Of a stretch of DNA of 64,000 bases, positions 46,937 through 55,896 are shown piece after piece. The notes under the pieces were generated by a model. That model was given only the letters and a program-made list of their open reading frames with translations, did not search any database and had not been told where the DNA came from. Numbering within the stretch: the stretch's first letter is position 1; each line of letters begins with the position of its first letter. The translations under genes and the position numbers were made by a program. Source of the DNA: Bin87 sp963692995 (GTDB lineage Bacteria > Chloroflexota > Dehalococcoidia > Lucifugimonadales > UBA3495); NCBI GenBank assembly GCA_963692995.1, contig OY843611.1, positions 3,038,001 to 3,102,000 on the forward strand, read 5' to 3'.

Positions 46937-48388
46937 TTACTCGACGGCGATGGACGGGGGCAGGCGGCTCATCCCGGATGCCAGGTACTGGTCAACGCCG
47001 CGGGCGGCATCCCGGCCTTCGGCGATGGCCCAGACGACCAGGGACTGGCCGCGCACCATATCGCCGCCGGCGAAGACGCCTGGCACCGACGTCATCTGAT
47101 TCGCGTCAGTCTTGACGTTGCCGCGTCCGTCCAGTTCCACGCCCAATTGTTCGAGCATTCCGCCATGCTCCGGGTGCAGGAAGCCCATGGCCAGCAGCAC
47201 CAGGTCGGCATCCACGCTGAACTCGCTGCCGGGGACTTCAGACATTTGGAAACGTCCGCTTTCGCCCTGGGTCCAATCGACGCGGACGGCATGGAGTCGG
47301 TTGACCTGTCCGTTCTCGCCGGTAAGGGACTTGGTGAGGATGTTGTAATCCCGTACGCCGCCCTCTTCATGGGCTCCTGATGTGCGCAATATCATCGGCC
47401 AGCGGGGCCAGGGGTTGTCGTCAGGGCGCGTTTGGGGCGGCTCCGGGAGCAGTTCAAACTGGTGGACGATTTCGGCGCCTTGACGGTGAGCAGTGCCCAG
47501 ACAGTCCGCGCCGGTGTCGCCGCCGCCCAGGATGATGACCCGCTTGCCTTCGGCAGTGATCTGGTTAGATACAGTCTCTCCGGCCAGCGTCCGGTTCTGC
47601 TGAGGCAGGTATTCCATGGCGAAATGAACGCCGTCCAGCTCCCGGCCAGGAACATCCAGGTCCCGGGCGTGGGTAGAGCCGCCGGTCAAGCATACCGCAT
47701 CATATTCCTGGAGCAGCCGCTCCGCCGGATAATTGATGCCCACGTTCACGCCGGTGCGGAACTCGATGCCCTCGGCCTCCAGCAAGGCGACGCGACGCTG
47801 CACCACCGACTTCTCCAGCTTGAAATCGGGTATGCCCAGCATCAACAGACCACCGATGTAATCGGCGCGTTCCAGCACGGTCACCGTATGTCCGGCGCGG
47901 TTGATCTGCTGGGCGGCGGCCAGTCCGGCCGGGCCGCTGCCCACTACCGCCACCGTTTTGCCGCTGCGGGTCGGCGGAGGCGTCGGTTTAATCCAGCCCT
48001 GCTCGAACCCACGGTCGCTGATTTCCTTTTCGATGTATTCGATGGTGACCGGATCAGCGTTGATGCTGAGCACGCAGGATGCTTCACAAGGGGCGGGACA
48101 GATGCGCCCGGTGAACTCCGGGAAGTTGTTGGTGCTGAGCAACGCTTCCAGGGCACGTTCCCAGTTGCCCAGGTACACCTGGTGGTTGAACTCCGGTATG
48201 AGGTTGCCCAGAGGACATCCCATGTGGCAGAAGGGCACGGCACAGTCCATGCACCGGCCACCCTGCTCCGCCCCCTGCTCGTCGGACCAGCGGTGGTAAT
48301 ATTCCCGCCAGTCGCCGACGCGCTCTGCCGGGGGCCGGCGTTCCGGCGGCGTGCGCCCGAACTCCATGAAACCGGTGATTTTACCCAT
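46937..48388 (-). CDS. gltD: Glutamate synthase small (beta) subunit
   Basis: GltD takes electrons from NADPH via FAD and passes them to the large subunit for glutamate formation. The 483-residue protein has the N-terminal iron-sulfur cysteines Cys46, Cys49, Cys54, Cys58 (GRCMDCAVPFCHMGC) and Cys97, Cys101, Cys105 (CPAPCEASC), the FAD motif VAVVGSGPAGLAAAQ, and the NADPH motif VIILGGGDTGADCLG. The C-terminal FAD motif PGVFAGGDMVRG is intact. It overlaps the end of gltB by 8 bases, so it is translated with it. Length is typical. Confidence 0.96.
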   Translation of the reverse strand: MGKITGFMEFGRTPPERRPPAERVGDWREYYHRWSDEQGAEQGGRCMDCAVPFCHMGCPLGNLIPEFNHQVYLGNWERALEALLSTNNFPEFTGRICPAPCEASCVLSINADPVTIEYIEKEISDRGFEQGWIKPTPPPTRSGKTVAVVGSGPAGLAAAQQINRAGHTVTVLERADYIGGLLMLGIPDFKLEKSVVQRRVALLEAEGIEFRTGVNVGINYPAERLLQEYDAVCLTGGSTHARDLDVPGRELDGVHFAMEYLPQQNRTLAGETVSNQITAEGKRVIILGGGDTGADCLGTAHRQGAEIVHQFELLPEPPQTRPDDNPWPRWPMILRTSGAHEEGGVRDYNILTKSLTGENGQVNRLHAVRVDWTQGESGRFQMSEVPGSEFSVDADLVLLAMGFLHPEHGGMLEQLGVELDGRGNVKTDANQMTSVPGVFAGGDMVRGQSLVVWAIAEGRDAARGVDQYLASGMSRLPPSIAVE

Positions 48389-51300
48389 TGGACACCGCCG
48401 CCAAATCCTGTGCCGTCGCCCGCTCGGCGCGCTCGCGCAACACCCGGCGGTAGTCGCGGGGCATTACCTTGCGGAACCGGCCAATGCTGGCCGGCCAGTC
48501 GTCAAGGATGCGCTGGGCCGGGCCGCTGCCGGTGCGTTCCAAGTGCTCGGCGAGGAGGCGGCGCAAGACGTCGATATCCGCTTGCTCAACCAAGTCTTCC
48601 AAATCGGCCATGCCGTCGTTGAAGCGGATGTGGAAATCGCCGTCCGGGTCGTACACGAAGGCGATGCCGCCGCTCATGCCGGCGGCGAAGTTACGGCCGG
48701 CGCTGCCGATAACGGCTACGATGCCGCCGGTCATGTACTCGCAGCCGTGGTCGCCGATGCCTTCCACCACGGCGCGGGCACCGCTGTTGCGGACGGCGAA
48801 CCGCTCGCCGGCCCGCCCCCGGATGAATACGTCGCCGCCGGTGGCTCCGTACAGCGCCACGTTGCCGATGATGATGTTGTCCTCGGGCACGAAGCCGGAA
48901 CCTTCGGGAGGTACGATAACCAGGCGTCCGCCGCCGATGCCCTTGCCCATGTAGTCGTTAGTGTCGCCGGCCAGCCGGATGGCCACGCCGGGAGCCAGGA
49001 AAGCGCCGAAGCTCTGTCCGCCGGAACCTGCCAGGTTGATGTCGATAGCGCCGTCGGGCAGACCATCCTCGCCGTACTTATGCGCCACCCGACCGCTGAG
49101 CATGGCGCCCACCGTGCGGTTGGAGTTGCTAACGGGTAGCGTAATGCTTACCGGGACGCCGTGATCAATGGCCGGCTGCGCTTGCGCGATGAGCTGGTGG
49201 TCCAGCGCCCGCCCCAGGCCGTGATCCTGTTCGATGCAGCAGTAGGTCGGCACGCGCCGGGATCGGGGCGGAATGGTGAGCAGGCGAGCCAGGTCAATGC
49301 CCGACGCCTTCCAGTGCTCCACGGCCTGGCGCGTTTCGAGCTTGTCCGCGCGGCCCACCATTTCAGCCACGGTGCGGAAACCGAGTTCCGCCATGATTTC
49401 GCGCAACTCTTCGGCAACGAAGTAGAAGTAGTTGACCAGGTGCCCCGGCTGGCCGGCGAAGCGCTTGCGAAGTTCCGGATCCTGGGTCGCGATGCCCACC
49501 GAGCAGGTGTTCAGGTGGCACTTGCGGAGCATGATGCAACCGTTGACGATGAGCGCTGCCGTTGCCATTCCGAACTCTTCGGCGCCCAGCAAGGCGGCCA
49601 CTGCCACGTCGCGGCCCGTTTTCAGCTGGCCGTCGGTCTGCACGACGATGCGGCTACGCAGGTCGTTGGCGACCAACACCTGCTGGGTCTCGGCGACTCC
49701 CAGTTCCCAAGGCAGGCCGGCATGCTTGATGGAAGATTCCGGCGACGCGCCGGTGCCGCCGTCGTGGCCGCTGATCAGCACCACGTCGCCGTGCCCCTTG
49801 GCGACGCCGGCCGCGATGGTGCCGACGCCGACTTCGGACACCAGCTTCACGTGGATGCGGGCATCCGGATTGATGTTCTTCAGGTCATGGATGAGCTGGG
49901 CCAAGTCCTCAATGGAGTAGATATCGTGGTGAGGCGGCGGCGAGATCAGCTCGACGCCGGGGGTGGTATGGCGCACCCAGCCGATATACTCGTCAACCTT
50001 GTGGCCGGGGAGTTGTCCACCCTCGCCGGGTTTGGAGCCCTGGGCCATCTTGATTTGCAGGTCAGTGGCGTTGACCAGGTAGTTGGGGGTTACGCCGAAG
50101 CGGCCTGAGGCCACCTGCTTGATGGCGCTGTTGCGGTCGTCGCCGTTGTCCTCAAGGGTGTAACGGTGAAAGTCCTCGCCGCCCTCGCCGGTATTGCTGC
50201 GCGCGCCGAGGCGGTTCATGGCGATGGCCATGGTCTCGTGGGCCTCGCGGCTGATGGAACCGAGGGAGATGGCGCCCGTGGCGAACCGCCTGACGATGTC
50301 GGCCGCCGGTTCGACTTCGTCAATGGCGATCGGTGCAAGGTTTGTGAAATCCAACAGGCCGCGCAGGGTTGCCATCCGGCGGCTCTGGTCGTTGACCTGC
50401 TCGGCGAATTCCCGGTAGGCGCGGGGATCATTGGCGCGGGTGGCGTATTGCAGCTTGGCGATGGCTTCCGGGTTCCACTGGTGGAACTCGCCATGGCGAC
50501 GCCACTGGTACTGCCCGCCCAGGTCCAACTCTTGCATCCCCGGCACGAAGGGATCATCGAAGGCCGCGCGATGGCGTTGCCGGGTTTCTTCCTCAATCAC
50601 GTCCAGGCCGATGCCCTGGATGCGGGACGGGGTGCGGGTGAAGTAGCGTTCCACCACCTCATCCTTGAGGCCGATGGCCTCGAAGATCTGAGCGCCACGG
50701 TAGGATTGGACGGTGGAAATGCCCATCTTGGACATCACCTTGAGGATGCCCTTTTCGCTGGCCTTGATGAAGTTGTCCACGGCGTAGTCGGGCTTGGCGC
50801 CGTTGAGTTCGCCGCGCTCGGCCAGGTCGCGCACCGATTCCAGGGCCAGATAGGGGTTGATGCCGCCGGCGCCGTAGCCGATGAGCAGGCAGAAGTGCTG
50901 CACCTCCCGGGGTTCTCCTGACTCTACCACCAAGCCGACCCGGGTGCGGGCGCCGGTGCGCGTGAGGTGGTGATGGACCGCGCCGGTGGCCAGCAGGCTG
51001 GGGATCGCCGCGTGGGCGCCGTCCACGCCCCGGTCGGACAGGATGATGATGTTGTTGCCGTCGGCCACGGCCCGGGAGGCGGCCTGGCACAGGGCGTCCA
51101 GAGCCTCTTCCAGCGAGCCGTTCCCGGCGTCAAACAGAGTGGACAGCGTAGTTGATGTGAGACCCGGACGGTTGAGGGCGCGGATTTTCGCCAACTGCTC
51201 GCCGGTAAGCATAGGAGACTTGAGCCGGAGTTGGCGACAGTGCAGCGGGCTTTCGTCGAACAGGTTCTGCTCACTGCCGATGAAGGCTTCCAGCGATGTC

Positions 51301-52931
51301 ACCAGCTCCTCACGGATGGCGTCCAGGGGAGGGTTGGAGACCTGGGCGAAAAGCTGCTTGAAGTAGTCGAACAGCGGGCGGTTCTGGTCTGACAGCACGG
51401 CCAGCGAGGCGTCGTTGCCCATGGAACCGATGGCTTCGTAGCCGCCATCGGCCATTGGCGTGGTCAGTATCCGCAGCTCTTCAATGGTGTAGCCGAAGGC
51501 GCGCTGCTGCTGGCGCAGATTATCGCCACCGGCCGGGGGAGATGCTTCGGTGGGCGGCAGATCGTCCAGGTTGACTTTGTTCTCTTGAAGCCACTGACCG
51601 TAGGGCTGACGGGTTGCCAGGGTGCGTTTCAACTCTTCGTCGCCAATGATACGGCCTTCATCGAAACTGACCAGGAACATCCGGCCCGGCTGGAGCCGGC
51701 CTTTCTCCCTGATCCGCTCCGGCGCCAGGTCCAGCACGCCGGTTTCCGAGGCCATTACCAGCTTGTCGTCGTGGGTCACGGTGTAGCGGAAAGGCCGCAA
51801 GCCGTTGCGGTCCAGCACGGCGCACACGTCCTTGCCGTCGGTAGCCAGCATCATGGCGGGGCCGTCCCAGGGCTCCATCATGCAGGAGTGGAACTCGTAG
51901 AAGTCCTTCTTCTCCTGGGGCATGGTCTCATGCTGGTCCCAGGCTTCGGGGATCATCATGAGCATGGCGTGGGCCAGTTGGCGGCCCGTCATCACCAGCA
52001 GTTCCAGGGCGTTATCGAAGCTGGCGGTGTCGCTGGCCAGGGGGTCGCAGATGGGCGCCAGCTTGTGGATGTCGTCGCCGTACTGGGGCGAGCTGAACTG
52101 GTACTCGCGGGCCTGCATCCAGTTGACGTTGCCGCGCAGGGTGTTGATCTCGCCGTTATGGGCCAGGTAACGGTAGGGGTGGGCCAACTTCCAGTGGCCG
52201 AGGGTATTGGTGCTGAAGCGGGAGTGGACCAAGGCGAAGGCGGAGACGAGGGCCGCGTCGTTCAGGTCCAGGTAAAAGCCGGAAAGTTGGTAGGATACCA
52301 GCAGCCCCTTGTACACCACGGTGTTGGCGCTGAGGCTGCAAATATAAAAGAAGTCGGCAGCTTCGTCGCTGATGCCAGTGACGGACAGAGTGTTGGCGAT
52401 GGCCTTGCGGACCACGTACAGCTTGCGTTCCAGAGCATCACGGTCGGGGGTGTTGGCCGTTCCTTGGCCCACGAAGAACTGGCGTATGGTGGGGCAGACT
52501 GCCCGGGCGTCGCGGCCAATCGCCGCGTGGTTCAACGGAACGTCGCGCCAGCCGAGCAGTGTAAGGCCCTCGTCCGCAACTACGGTTTCAATATGCGCCA
52601 CGCACTTGGCCAGGGCGTCCCCACGCTGGGGGAGGAACACCATGCCGACGCCGTACTCGCCCTCGGCGGGCAGGTTGATGCCCAAATCGGCGGTTGCCTT
52701 GCGGAAGAAGGCATGGGGCATCTGTATGAGGATTCCGGCGCCGTCGCCGGTGTCCGGATCGGAACCGGAGGCGCCCCGGTGCCCCAGATTATTGAGGACT
52801 TCCAGGGACTCCGTGATGATGGCGTGGGTTTTTTCGCCCTTGATATTGGCTACCATGCCGACGCCGCAGGCGTCGTGCTCCTGTTCGGGAGCGTATAAGC
52901 CGGATTGGGCCAATTCTTTGAGCGAATTCAT
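48381..52931 (-). CDS. gltB: Glutamate synthase large (alpha) subunit
   Basis: GltB converts 2-oxoglutarate and glutamine to two glutamates. The 1516-residue protein has the N-terminal glutaminase domain with its nucleophile after a 21-residue propeptide (EHDACGVGM, Cys22), the central domain, the FMN domain with the [3Fe-4S] cysteines in CIMLRKCHLNTCSVG, the GGTGASPESSIKHAG loop, and the C-terminal GXGXG beta-helix. It is the first gene of gltBD. A CRP/FNR-like palindrome overlaps its -10 region, suggesting regulated expression. The ATG at 52931 is the only start that yields the cleavable propeptide. Confidence 0.97.
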   Translation of the reverse strand: MNSLKELAQSGLYAPEQEHDACGVGMVANIKGEKTHAIITESLEVLNNLGHRGASGSDPDTGDGAGILIQMPHAFFRKATADLGINLPAEGEYGVGMVFLPQRGDALAKCVAHIETVVADEGLTLLGWRDVPLNHAAIGRDARAVCPTIRQFFVGQGTANTPDRDALERKLYVVRKAIANTLSVTGISDEAADFFYICSLSANTVVYKGLLVSYQLSGFYLDLNDAALVSAFALVHSRFSTNTLGHWKLAHPYRYLAHNGEINTLRGNVNWMQAREYQFSSPQYGDDIHKLAPICDPLASDTASFDNALELLVMTGRQLAHAMLMMIPEAWDQHETMPQEKKDFYEFHSCMMEPWDGPAMMLATDGKDVCAVLDRNGLRPFRYTVTHDDKLVMASETGVLDLAPERIREKGRLQPGRMFLVSFDEGRIIGDEELKRTLATRQPYGQWLQENKVNLDDLPPTEASPPAGGDNLRQQQRAFGYTIEELRILTTPMADGGYEAIGSMGNDASLAVLSDQNRPLFDYFKQLFAQVSNPPLDAIREELVTSLEAFIGSEQNLFDESPLHCRQLRLKSPMLTGEQLAKIRALNRPGLTSTTLSTLFDAGNGSLEEALDALCQAASRAVADGNNIIILSDRGVDGAHAAIPSLLATGAVHHHLTRTGARTRVGLVVESGEPREVQHFCLLIGYGAGGINPYLALESVRDLAERGELNGAKPDYAVDNFIKASEKGILKVMSKMGISTVQSYRGAQIFEAIGLKDEVVERYFTRTPSRIQGIGLDVIEEETRQRHRAAFDDPFVPGMQELDLGGQYQWRRHGEFHQWNPEAIAKLQYATRANDPRAYREFAEQVNDQSRRMATLRGLLDFTNLAPIAIDEVEPAADIVRRFATGAISLGSISREAHETMAIAMNRLGARSNTGEGGEDFHRYTLEDNGDDRNSAIKQVASGRFGVTPNYLVNATDLQIKMAQGSKPGEGGQLPGHKVDEYIGWVRHTTPGVELISPPPHHDIYSIEDLAQLIHDLKNINPDARIHVKLVSEVGVGTIAAGVAKGHGDVVLISGHDGGTGASPESSIKHAGLPWELGVAETQQVLVANDLRSRIVVQTDGQLKTGRDVAVAALLGAEEFGMATAALIVNGCIMLRKCHLNTCSVGIATQDPELRKRFAGQPGHLVNYFYFVAEELREIMAELGFRTVAEMVGRADKLETRQAVEHWKASGIDLARLLTIPPRSRRVPTYCCIEQDHGLGRALDHQLIAQAQPAIDHGVPVSITLPVSNSNRTVGAMLSGRVAHKYGEDGLPDGAIDINLAGSGGQSFGAFLAPGVAIRLAGDTNDYMGKGIGGGRLVIVPPEGSGFVPEDNIIIGNVALYGATGGDVFIRGRAGERFAVRNSGARAVVEGIGDHGCEYMTGGIVAVIGSAGRNFAAGMSGGIAFVYDPDGDFHIRFNDGMADLEDLVEQADIDVLRRLLAEHLERTGSGPAQRILDDWPASIGRFRKVMPRDYRRVLRERAERATAQDLAAVSNG

Positions 52932-53038
52932 AATGGCACCCCGCGCTCCAACAATACAAAAACTGCCAGTAACGTCGGGACGCTCCCATGCCGTTTACCA
53001 CTGGGAGACGTGGTTCGCCGCCGCTGGCAAAAATCACT

Positions 53039-53071
53039 TGTGTAATATATCACAAATGGTGGGGATTGCAA
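53039..53071 (-). promoter_or_regulatory. gltBD promoter with CRP/FNR-like palindrome
   Basis: On the minus strand TTGCAA (53066-53071) and TATATT (53044-53049) are spaced by 16 bases. The -10 lies inside TGTGTAATATATCACA (plus strand, 53039-53054), one mismatch from the symmetric TGTGA-N6-TCACA site of CRP/FNR-family regulators. A protein bound there would repress. The regulator is not in the window. Confidence 0.5.
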
Positions 53072-53156
53072 GGCAAACCCCGGCCGGCCTATACTCAACA
53101 GCATTCAGCAGGCTGGGGGCGAGCGCATCGCCGTTTTGCAGTGGGGAGCAATCCGT

Positions 53157-53633
53157 ATGGAAGTAACGCCGATGACCATTTTCTACGGCTCTTTGCTGGG
53201 GATAATGCTGACTGCAATTTTAGGCATCCTGTATCGTCAAGGACGGAGCCCGACCCACAACGATACGCGCGAGATGAACCGCCAGCAGGAGGAAGCGCTG
53301 CGGACTGAGATGCGCCAGATGCGGAAGGAATTCCGCGAGGATATGCGCCGGATGCGCGAGGAACTCCGCGAGGATACGCGCCGGATGCGCGAGGAATTCC
53401 GCTCAGAAATCAAAGAGACCGTCGGGGCAGCGGTTAGAGAGCTTACTGTGGAATTCAACCGCCAGATCGACAGCGTGAATCATCGTATAGACGATCTCAA
53501 CCAACAGATAGATGGCCTCCGACGGGAAATCAACCGGGTCCTCAACGCTCTCGCCGTCCACTCGCACGTTGACGGTCAGGTTATGATAACCGTCCCGCCC
53601 GACACCGAACCGGCCCAAGTCGCCGGTAATTAG
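53157..53633 (+). CDS. Small membrane-anchored coiled-coil protein
   Basis: The 158-residue protein has one N-terminal membrane helix (FYGSLLGIMLTAILGILY, about residues 8-25) and then a long, highly charged coiled coil with repeated RRMREE(L/F)REDTRRM units (residues 45-85), a heptad region with NHRIDDLNQQIDGLRREINRVL, and a short tail. The pattern suggests a protein anchored by its N terminus with a rod in the cytoplasm or outside. I know no family for it. ATG 53157 follows GGGGAG at a spacing of 9. RsfS starts 12 bases after the stop, so they are probably one transcript. Confidence 0.7.
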   Translation: MEVTPMTIFYGSLLGIMLTAILGILYRQGRSPTHNDTREMNRQQEEALRTEMRQMRKEFREDMRRMREELREDTRRMREEFRSEIKETVGAAVRELTVEFNRQIDSVNHRIDDLNQQIDGLRREINRVLNALAVHSHVDGQVMITVPPDTEPAQVAGN

Positions 53634-53645
53634 GCACCGAGCTAT

Positions 53646-54008
53646 ATGACAACTACCGAAACTTTTACCCCTGCCGATATGGCCCGCCTGGCCGTGGACC
53701 TGGCCGCCGACAAGCTGGCGTCGGACATCGTGATGCTGGACCTGCGGGGGTTAACGGCGTTCGCCGATTATTTCGTGGTAATGACCGCCGATTCGGTGCG
53801 CCAGATCGAAGCGTTGGAAGAGGACCTGTCCGACGCCCTGGCCGAAGCCGGCGTGGCCCGCCACCACCGGGAGGGGACTCCCGCCTCCGGTTGGGTGCTG
53901 CTGGACTTTGCCGATGTGCTAGTGCACATCTTCGGGCCGGAGGAACGGCAGTTCTTCGGGTTGGAACGACTGTGGAGCCGGGCTCCGCAAGTGGTCAGGA
54001 TTCTGTGA
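53646..54008 (+). CDS. rsfS: Ribosomal silencing factor RsfS
   Basis: RsfS (Iojap family) binds ribosomal protein L14 and keeps the subunits apart under poor nutrition. The 120-residue protein has KLASDIVMLDLRGLTAFADYFVVMTADSVRQIEAL, GTPASGWVLLDFADVLVHIFGPEERQFFGLERLW, close to the family consensus (W-x-L-x-D-x-G-D-V-x-V-H-x-F). Unusually the Gly in the consensus is Ala (DFADVLVH). Its 3' end overlaps the end of ndk on the other strand by 14 bases. The usual partner nadD is absent. Confidence 0.95.
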   Translation: MTTTETFTPADMARLAVDLAADKLASDIVMLDLRGLTAFADYFVVMTADSVRQIEALEEDLSDALAEAGVARHHREGTPASGWVLLDFADVLVHIFGPEERQFFGLERLWSRAPQVVRIL

Positions 54009-54447
54009 TCCACCGGTCGGCGCTGCGGGAATAGTCCAGCGCGCCGTCGGCGCCGAAGAACAGGCCGATCTCGCGTTCCGCCGATTCCGGGCCGTCGGAA
54101 CCGTGGACGATATTGCGGCCGATGTCGATGCCCAAGTCGCCCCGGATGGTGCCCGGCGCCGCCTCGGCCGGGTTGGTGCTCCCCATAGTCTGCCGAGCCA
54201 GCGCCACCGCGTTGTCGGCCTCCCAGATCATCGCCACGATGGGGCCGGAGGTGATGAACGACACCAGCGACGGGAAAAAGGGCCGGTTGACGTGCTCGGC
54301 GTAATGCCGGCCGGCCAGGTCTTCGTCAACCTGCATGAGGCGGACGGCGACCAGTTTCAGGCCGCGCCTTTCCAGCCGGGAGATAACCTCTCCGATGAGG
54401 CCGCGCTGCACGCCGTCGGGTTTGATGGCGACGAAAGTTCGTTCCAT
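53995..54447 (-). CDS. ndk: Nucleoside diphosphate kinase
   Basis: Ndk transfers the gamma-phosphate of ATP to NDPs through a phosphohistidine. The 150-residue protein has ERTFVAIKPDGVQRGLIGE, HYAEHVNRPFFPSLVSFI, MGSTNPAEAAPGTIRGDLG and the active His115 in NIVHGSDGPESAEREIGLFF. Everything expected is present. It is the last gene of the minus-strand set thiL-tsaE-tsaB-ndk, 42 bases after tsaB. The 3' end overlaps rsfS tail-to-tail. Confidence 0.97.
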   Translation of the reverse strand: MERTFVAIKPDGVQRGLIGEVISRLERRGLKLVAVRLMQVDEDLAGRHYAEHVNRPFFPSLVSFITSGPIVAMIWEADNAVALARQTMGSTNPAEAAPGTIRGDLGIDIGRNIVHGSDGPESAEREIGLFFGADGALDYSRSADRWITES

Positions 54448-54489
54448 GGGGTTAGCTAACTCCTGTGTTTTTCGGTGTTGTCAGCGCGT

Positions 54490-55248
54490 TCAGCGCGCCG
54501 AAGCTGGCGGTCGGCCCCGCCGCGCCCGATCCCGCTGCCGGGGGGCGCCGATGGTGGGCATCCGCAGGTAGTAGGGTTGCAGAGTGGACAAATCGTCGGC
54601 TCGGTTCCGGCTCAACCGTCGGCGTCCTTCTGCGGCCAGTTGCCAAAGCCGGCCGGCCGGGGTCCAGGATGCGATTATCGTGGGACGTAGCGGGGCCTGG
54701 GCCTGGCCGGGATTGCGGATCGCGTCCCCTCTGTTAATAGTGTCTCTTCTGTCGTGGGCGGCTTCGCCGCAGTAGATCAACGCCCCTTGCGGCAATGCCG
54801 GTTCCCGTTCCAACAACGCGGCCGGCGCATCGATAGCGTCTTCGGTCACCCGCTCGCCGTCGCCCCGGAACCAGCCGGCCGCGACCTCGTTGCGTCCGGC
54901 GTCCAGCCACGCCGACACGATGCCGTCCGGCGTCAGATGGGGGCCAGCTTCCAGGGCCAGGGTGTCAACGCCGACGATGGGCAACTCGCCGGCCATGGCC
55001 AGCCCTTTGGCCGCGCTGACGCCAACCCGCAGGGCGCTGAACGGTCCCGGCCCCAGGGCTACGGCGACGCCGGCAAGTTCGGCGGCGGCGATGCGTTGGG
55101 CGGCCAGCAGCTCGGCAACGGCGGGCATAAGTTGCGCGGTGTGGTTGGCGGTGGAACGCCACAGCCGGGCCTCGACGACCTGACCGTCATCATCGGCCAG
55201 CGCCGCGCCGCCGTAGCGGGATGAGGTGTCGATGGCCAGCAGCATCAT
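54490..55248 (-). CDS. tsaB: tRNA threonylcarbamoyladenosine biosynthesis protein TsaB
   Basis: TsaB is the scaffold protein of the TsaBDE complex that makes t6A37 in tRNAs reading ANN codons. The 252-residue protein has the ASKHA N-terminal lobe: LLAIDTSSRYGGAALAD, HTAQLMPAVAELLA, VAVALGPGPFSALRVGVSAAKGLA and VGVDTLALEA. The C-terminal part is poorly conserved and has an Arg-rich tail (about the last 15 residues). It overlaps tsaE by 4 bases (ATGA). TsaD is not in the window. Confidence 0.93.
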   Translation of the reverse strand: MMLLAIDTSSRYGGAALADDDGQVVEARLWRSTANHTAQLMPAVAELLAAQRIAAAELAGVAVALGPGPFSALRVGVSAAKGLAMAGELPIVGVDTLALEAGPHLTPDGIVSAWLDAGRNEVAAGWFRGDGERVTEDAIDAPAALLEREPALPQGALIYCGEAAHDRRDTINRGDAIRNPGQAQAPLRPTIIASWTPAGRLWQLAAEGRRRLSRNRADDLSTLQPYYLRMPTIGAPRQRDRARRGRPPASAR

Positions 55249-55835
55249 CCGGGTTCGCCGGCAGGTGAGGCGGACAGTTTGGCCAGCAAAGGCCCGTACC
55301 GTTCCGGAGCGTCATTGATGGCTATGCGGTGGCGGCTGGGAACGGAACCGTCCTCGTCGGGCATAACCCGGCCAGCAGCCGGGGCGCCGTCGGGCCGGGT
55401 TGCTCCGGGGCCGATTGCTCCGGGCCGAAGCGCTTCGGGATCATAGTCGAGGTCGATCCATAAAGCGTGTTCCGGGAATATGTCGGCGGCTCGGTCAGCC
55501 CATTCCACGACGAGCACTTCCTCGCCGGCGGACATGATGTCCTCCAGGCCCAAGTCCCAGGCCTCGGCCGGATGGTCAATGCGATACAGGTCGGCGTGGT
55601 GTACGGTGAGGCGCCCCCGGTACCGGGTGACCAAGACGAAGGTGGGGCTGCGGGCGTGACCGGGGACGCCCAGCCCCCGCGCAATGCCTTGGGTAAGGCA
55701 GGTCTTGCCCGCGCCCAACGGCCCGGTGAGCAGGTAAATGTCGCCGGGAGCGGCTTCCTGGCCGATTGTTTCCCCGATCCGGCGCGTTGCTTCGGCGGTG
55801 TCGGTGTGTATGGTGATGCTGCCGGCGCTGTTCAC
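55245..55835 (-). CDS. tsaE: tRNA threonylcarbamoyladenosine biosynthesis protein TsaE
   Basis: TsaE is the ATPase that drives t6A formation. The 196-residue protein shows the Walker A motif LLTGPLGAGKTCLTQGIARGLG (Lys44), SPTFVLVTRY, HHADLYRI and LVVEWADRAADIFPEHALWIDLDYD, all in the family order. A disordered insert rich in Gly and Pro (GAIGPGATRPDGAP) extends it past the usual 150 residues. The start is GTG 55835. The stop overlaps the tsaB start in ATGA, and thiL ends 61 bases upstream. Confidence 0.95.
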   Translation of the reverse strand: MNSAGSITIHTDTAEATRRIGETIGQEAAPGDIYLLTGPLGAGKTCLTQGIARGLGVPGHARSPTFVLVTRYRGRLTVHHADLYRIDHPAEAWDLGLEDIMSAGEEVLVVEWADRAADIFPEHALWIDLDYDPEALRPGAIGPGATRPDGAPAAGRVMPDEDGSVPSRHRIAINDAPERYGPLLAKLSASPAGEPG

Positions 55836-55896
55836 GAGATTGTCACCTGGTTCGACAGGCTCGCCAGGAGCCGGGCCTGCTGCGCGGTTAATGCCA

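Noticed and set aside
51585..52898. Long plus-strand frame inside gltB
   Set aside because: Shadow of gltB in another frame, with no ribosome site or family match.
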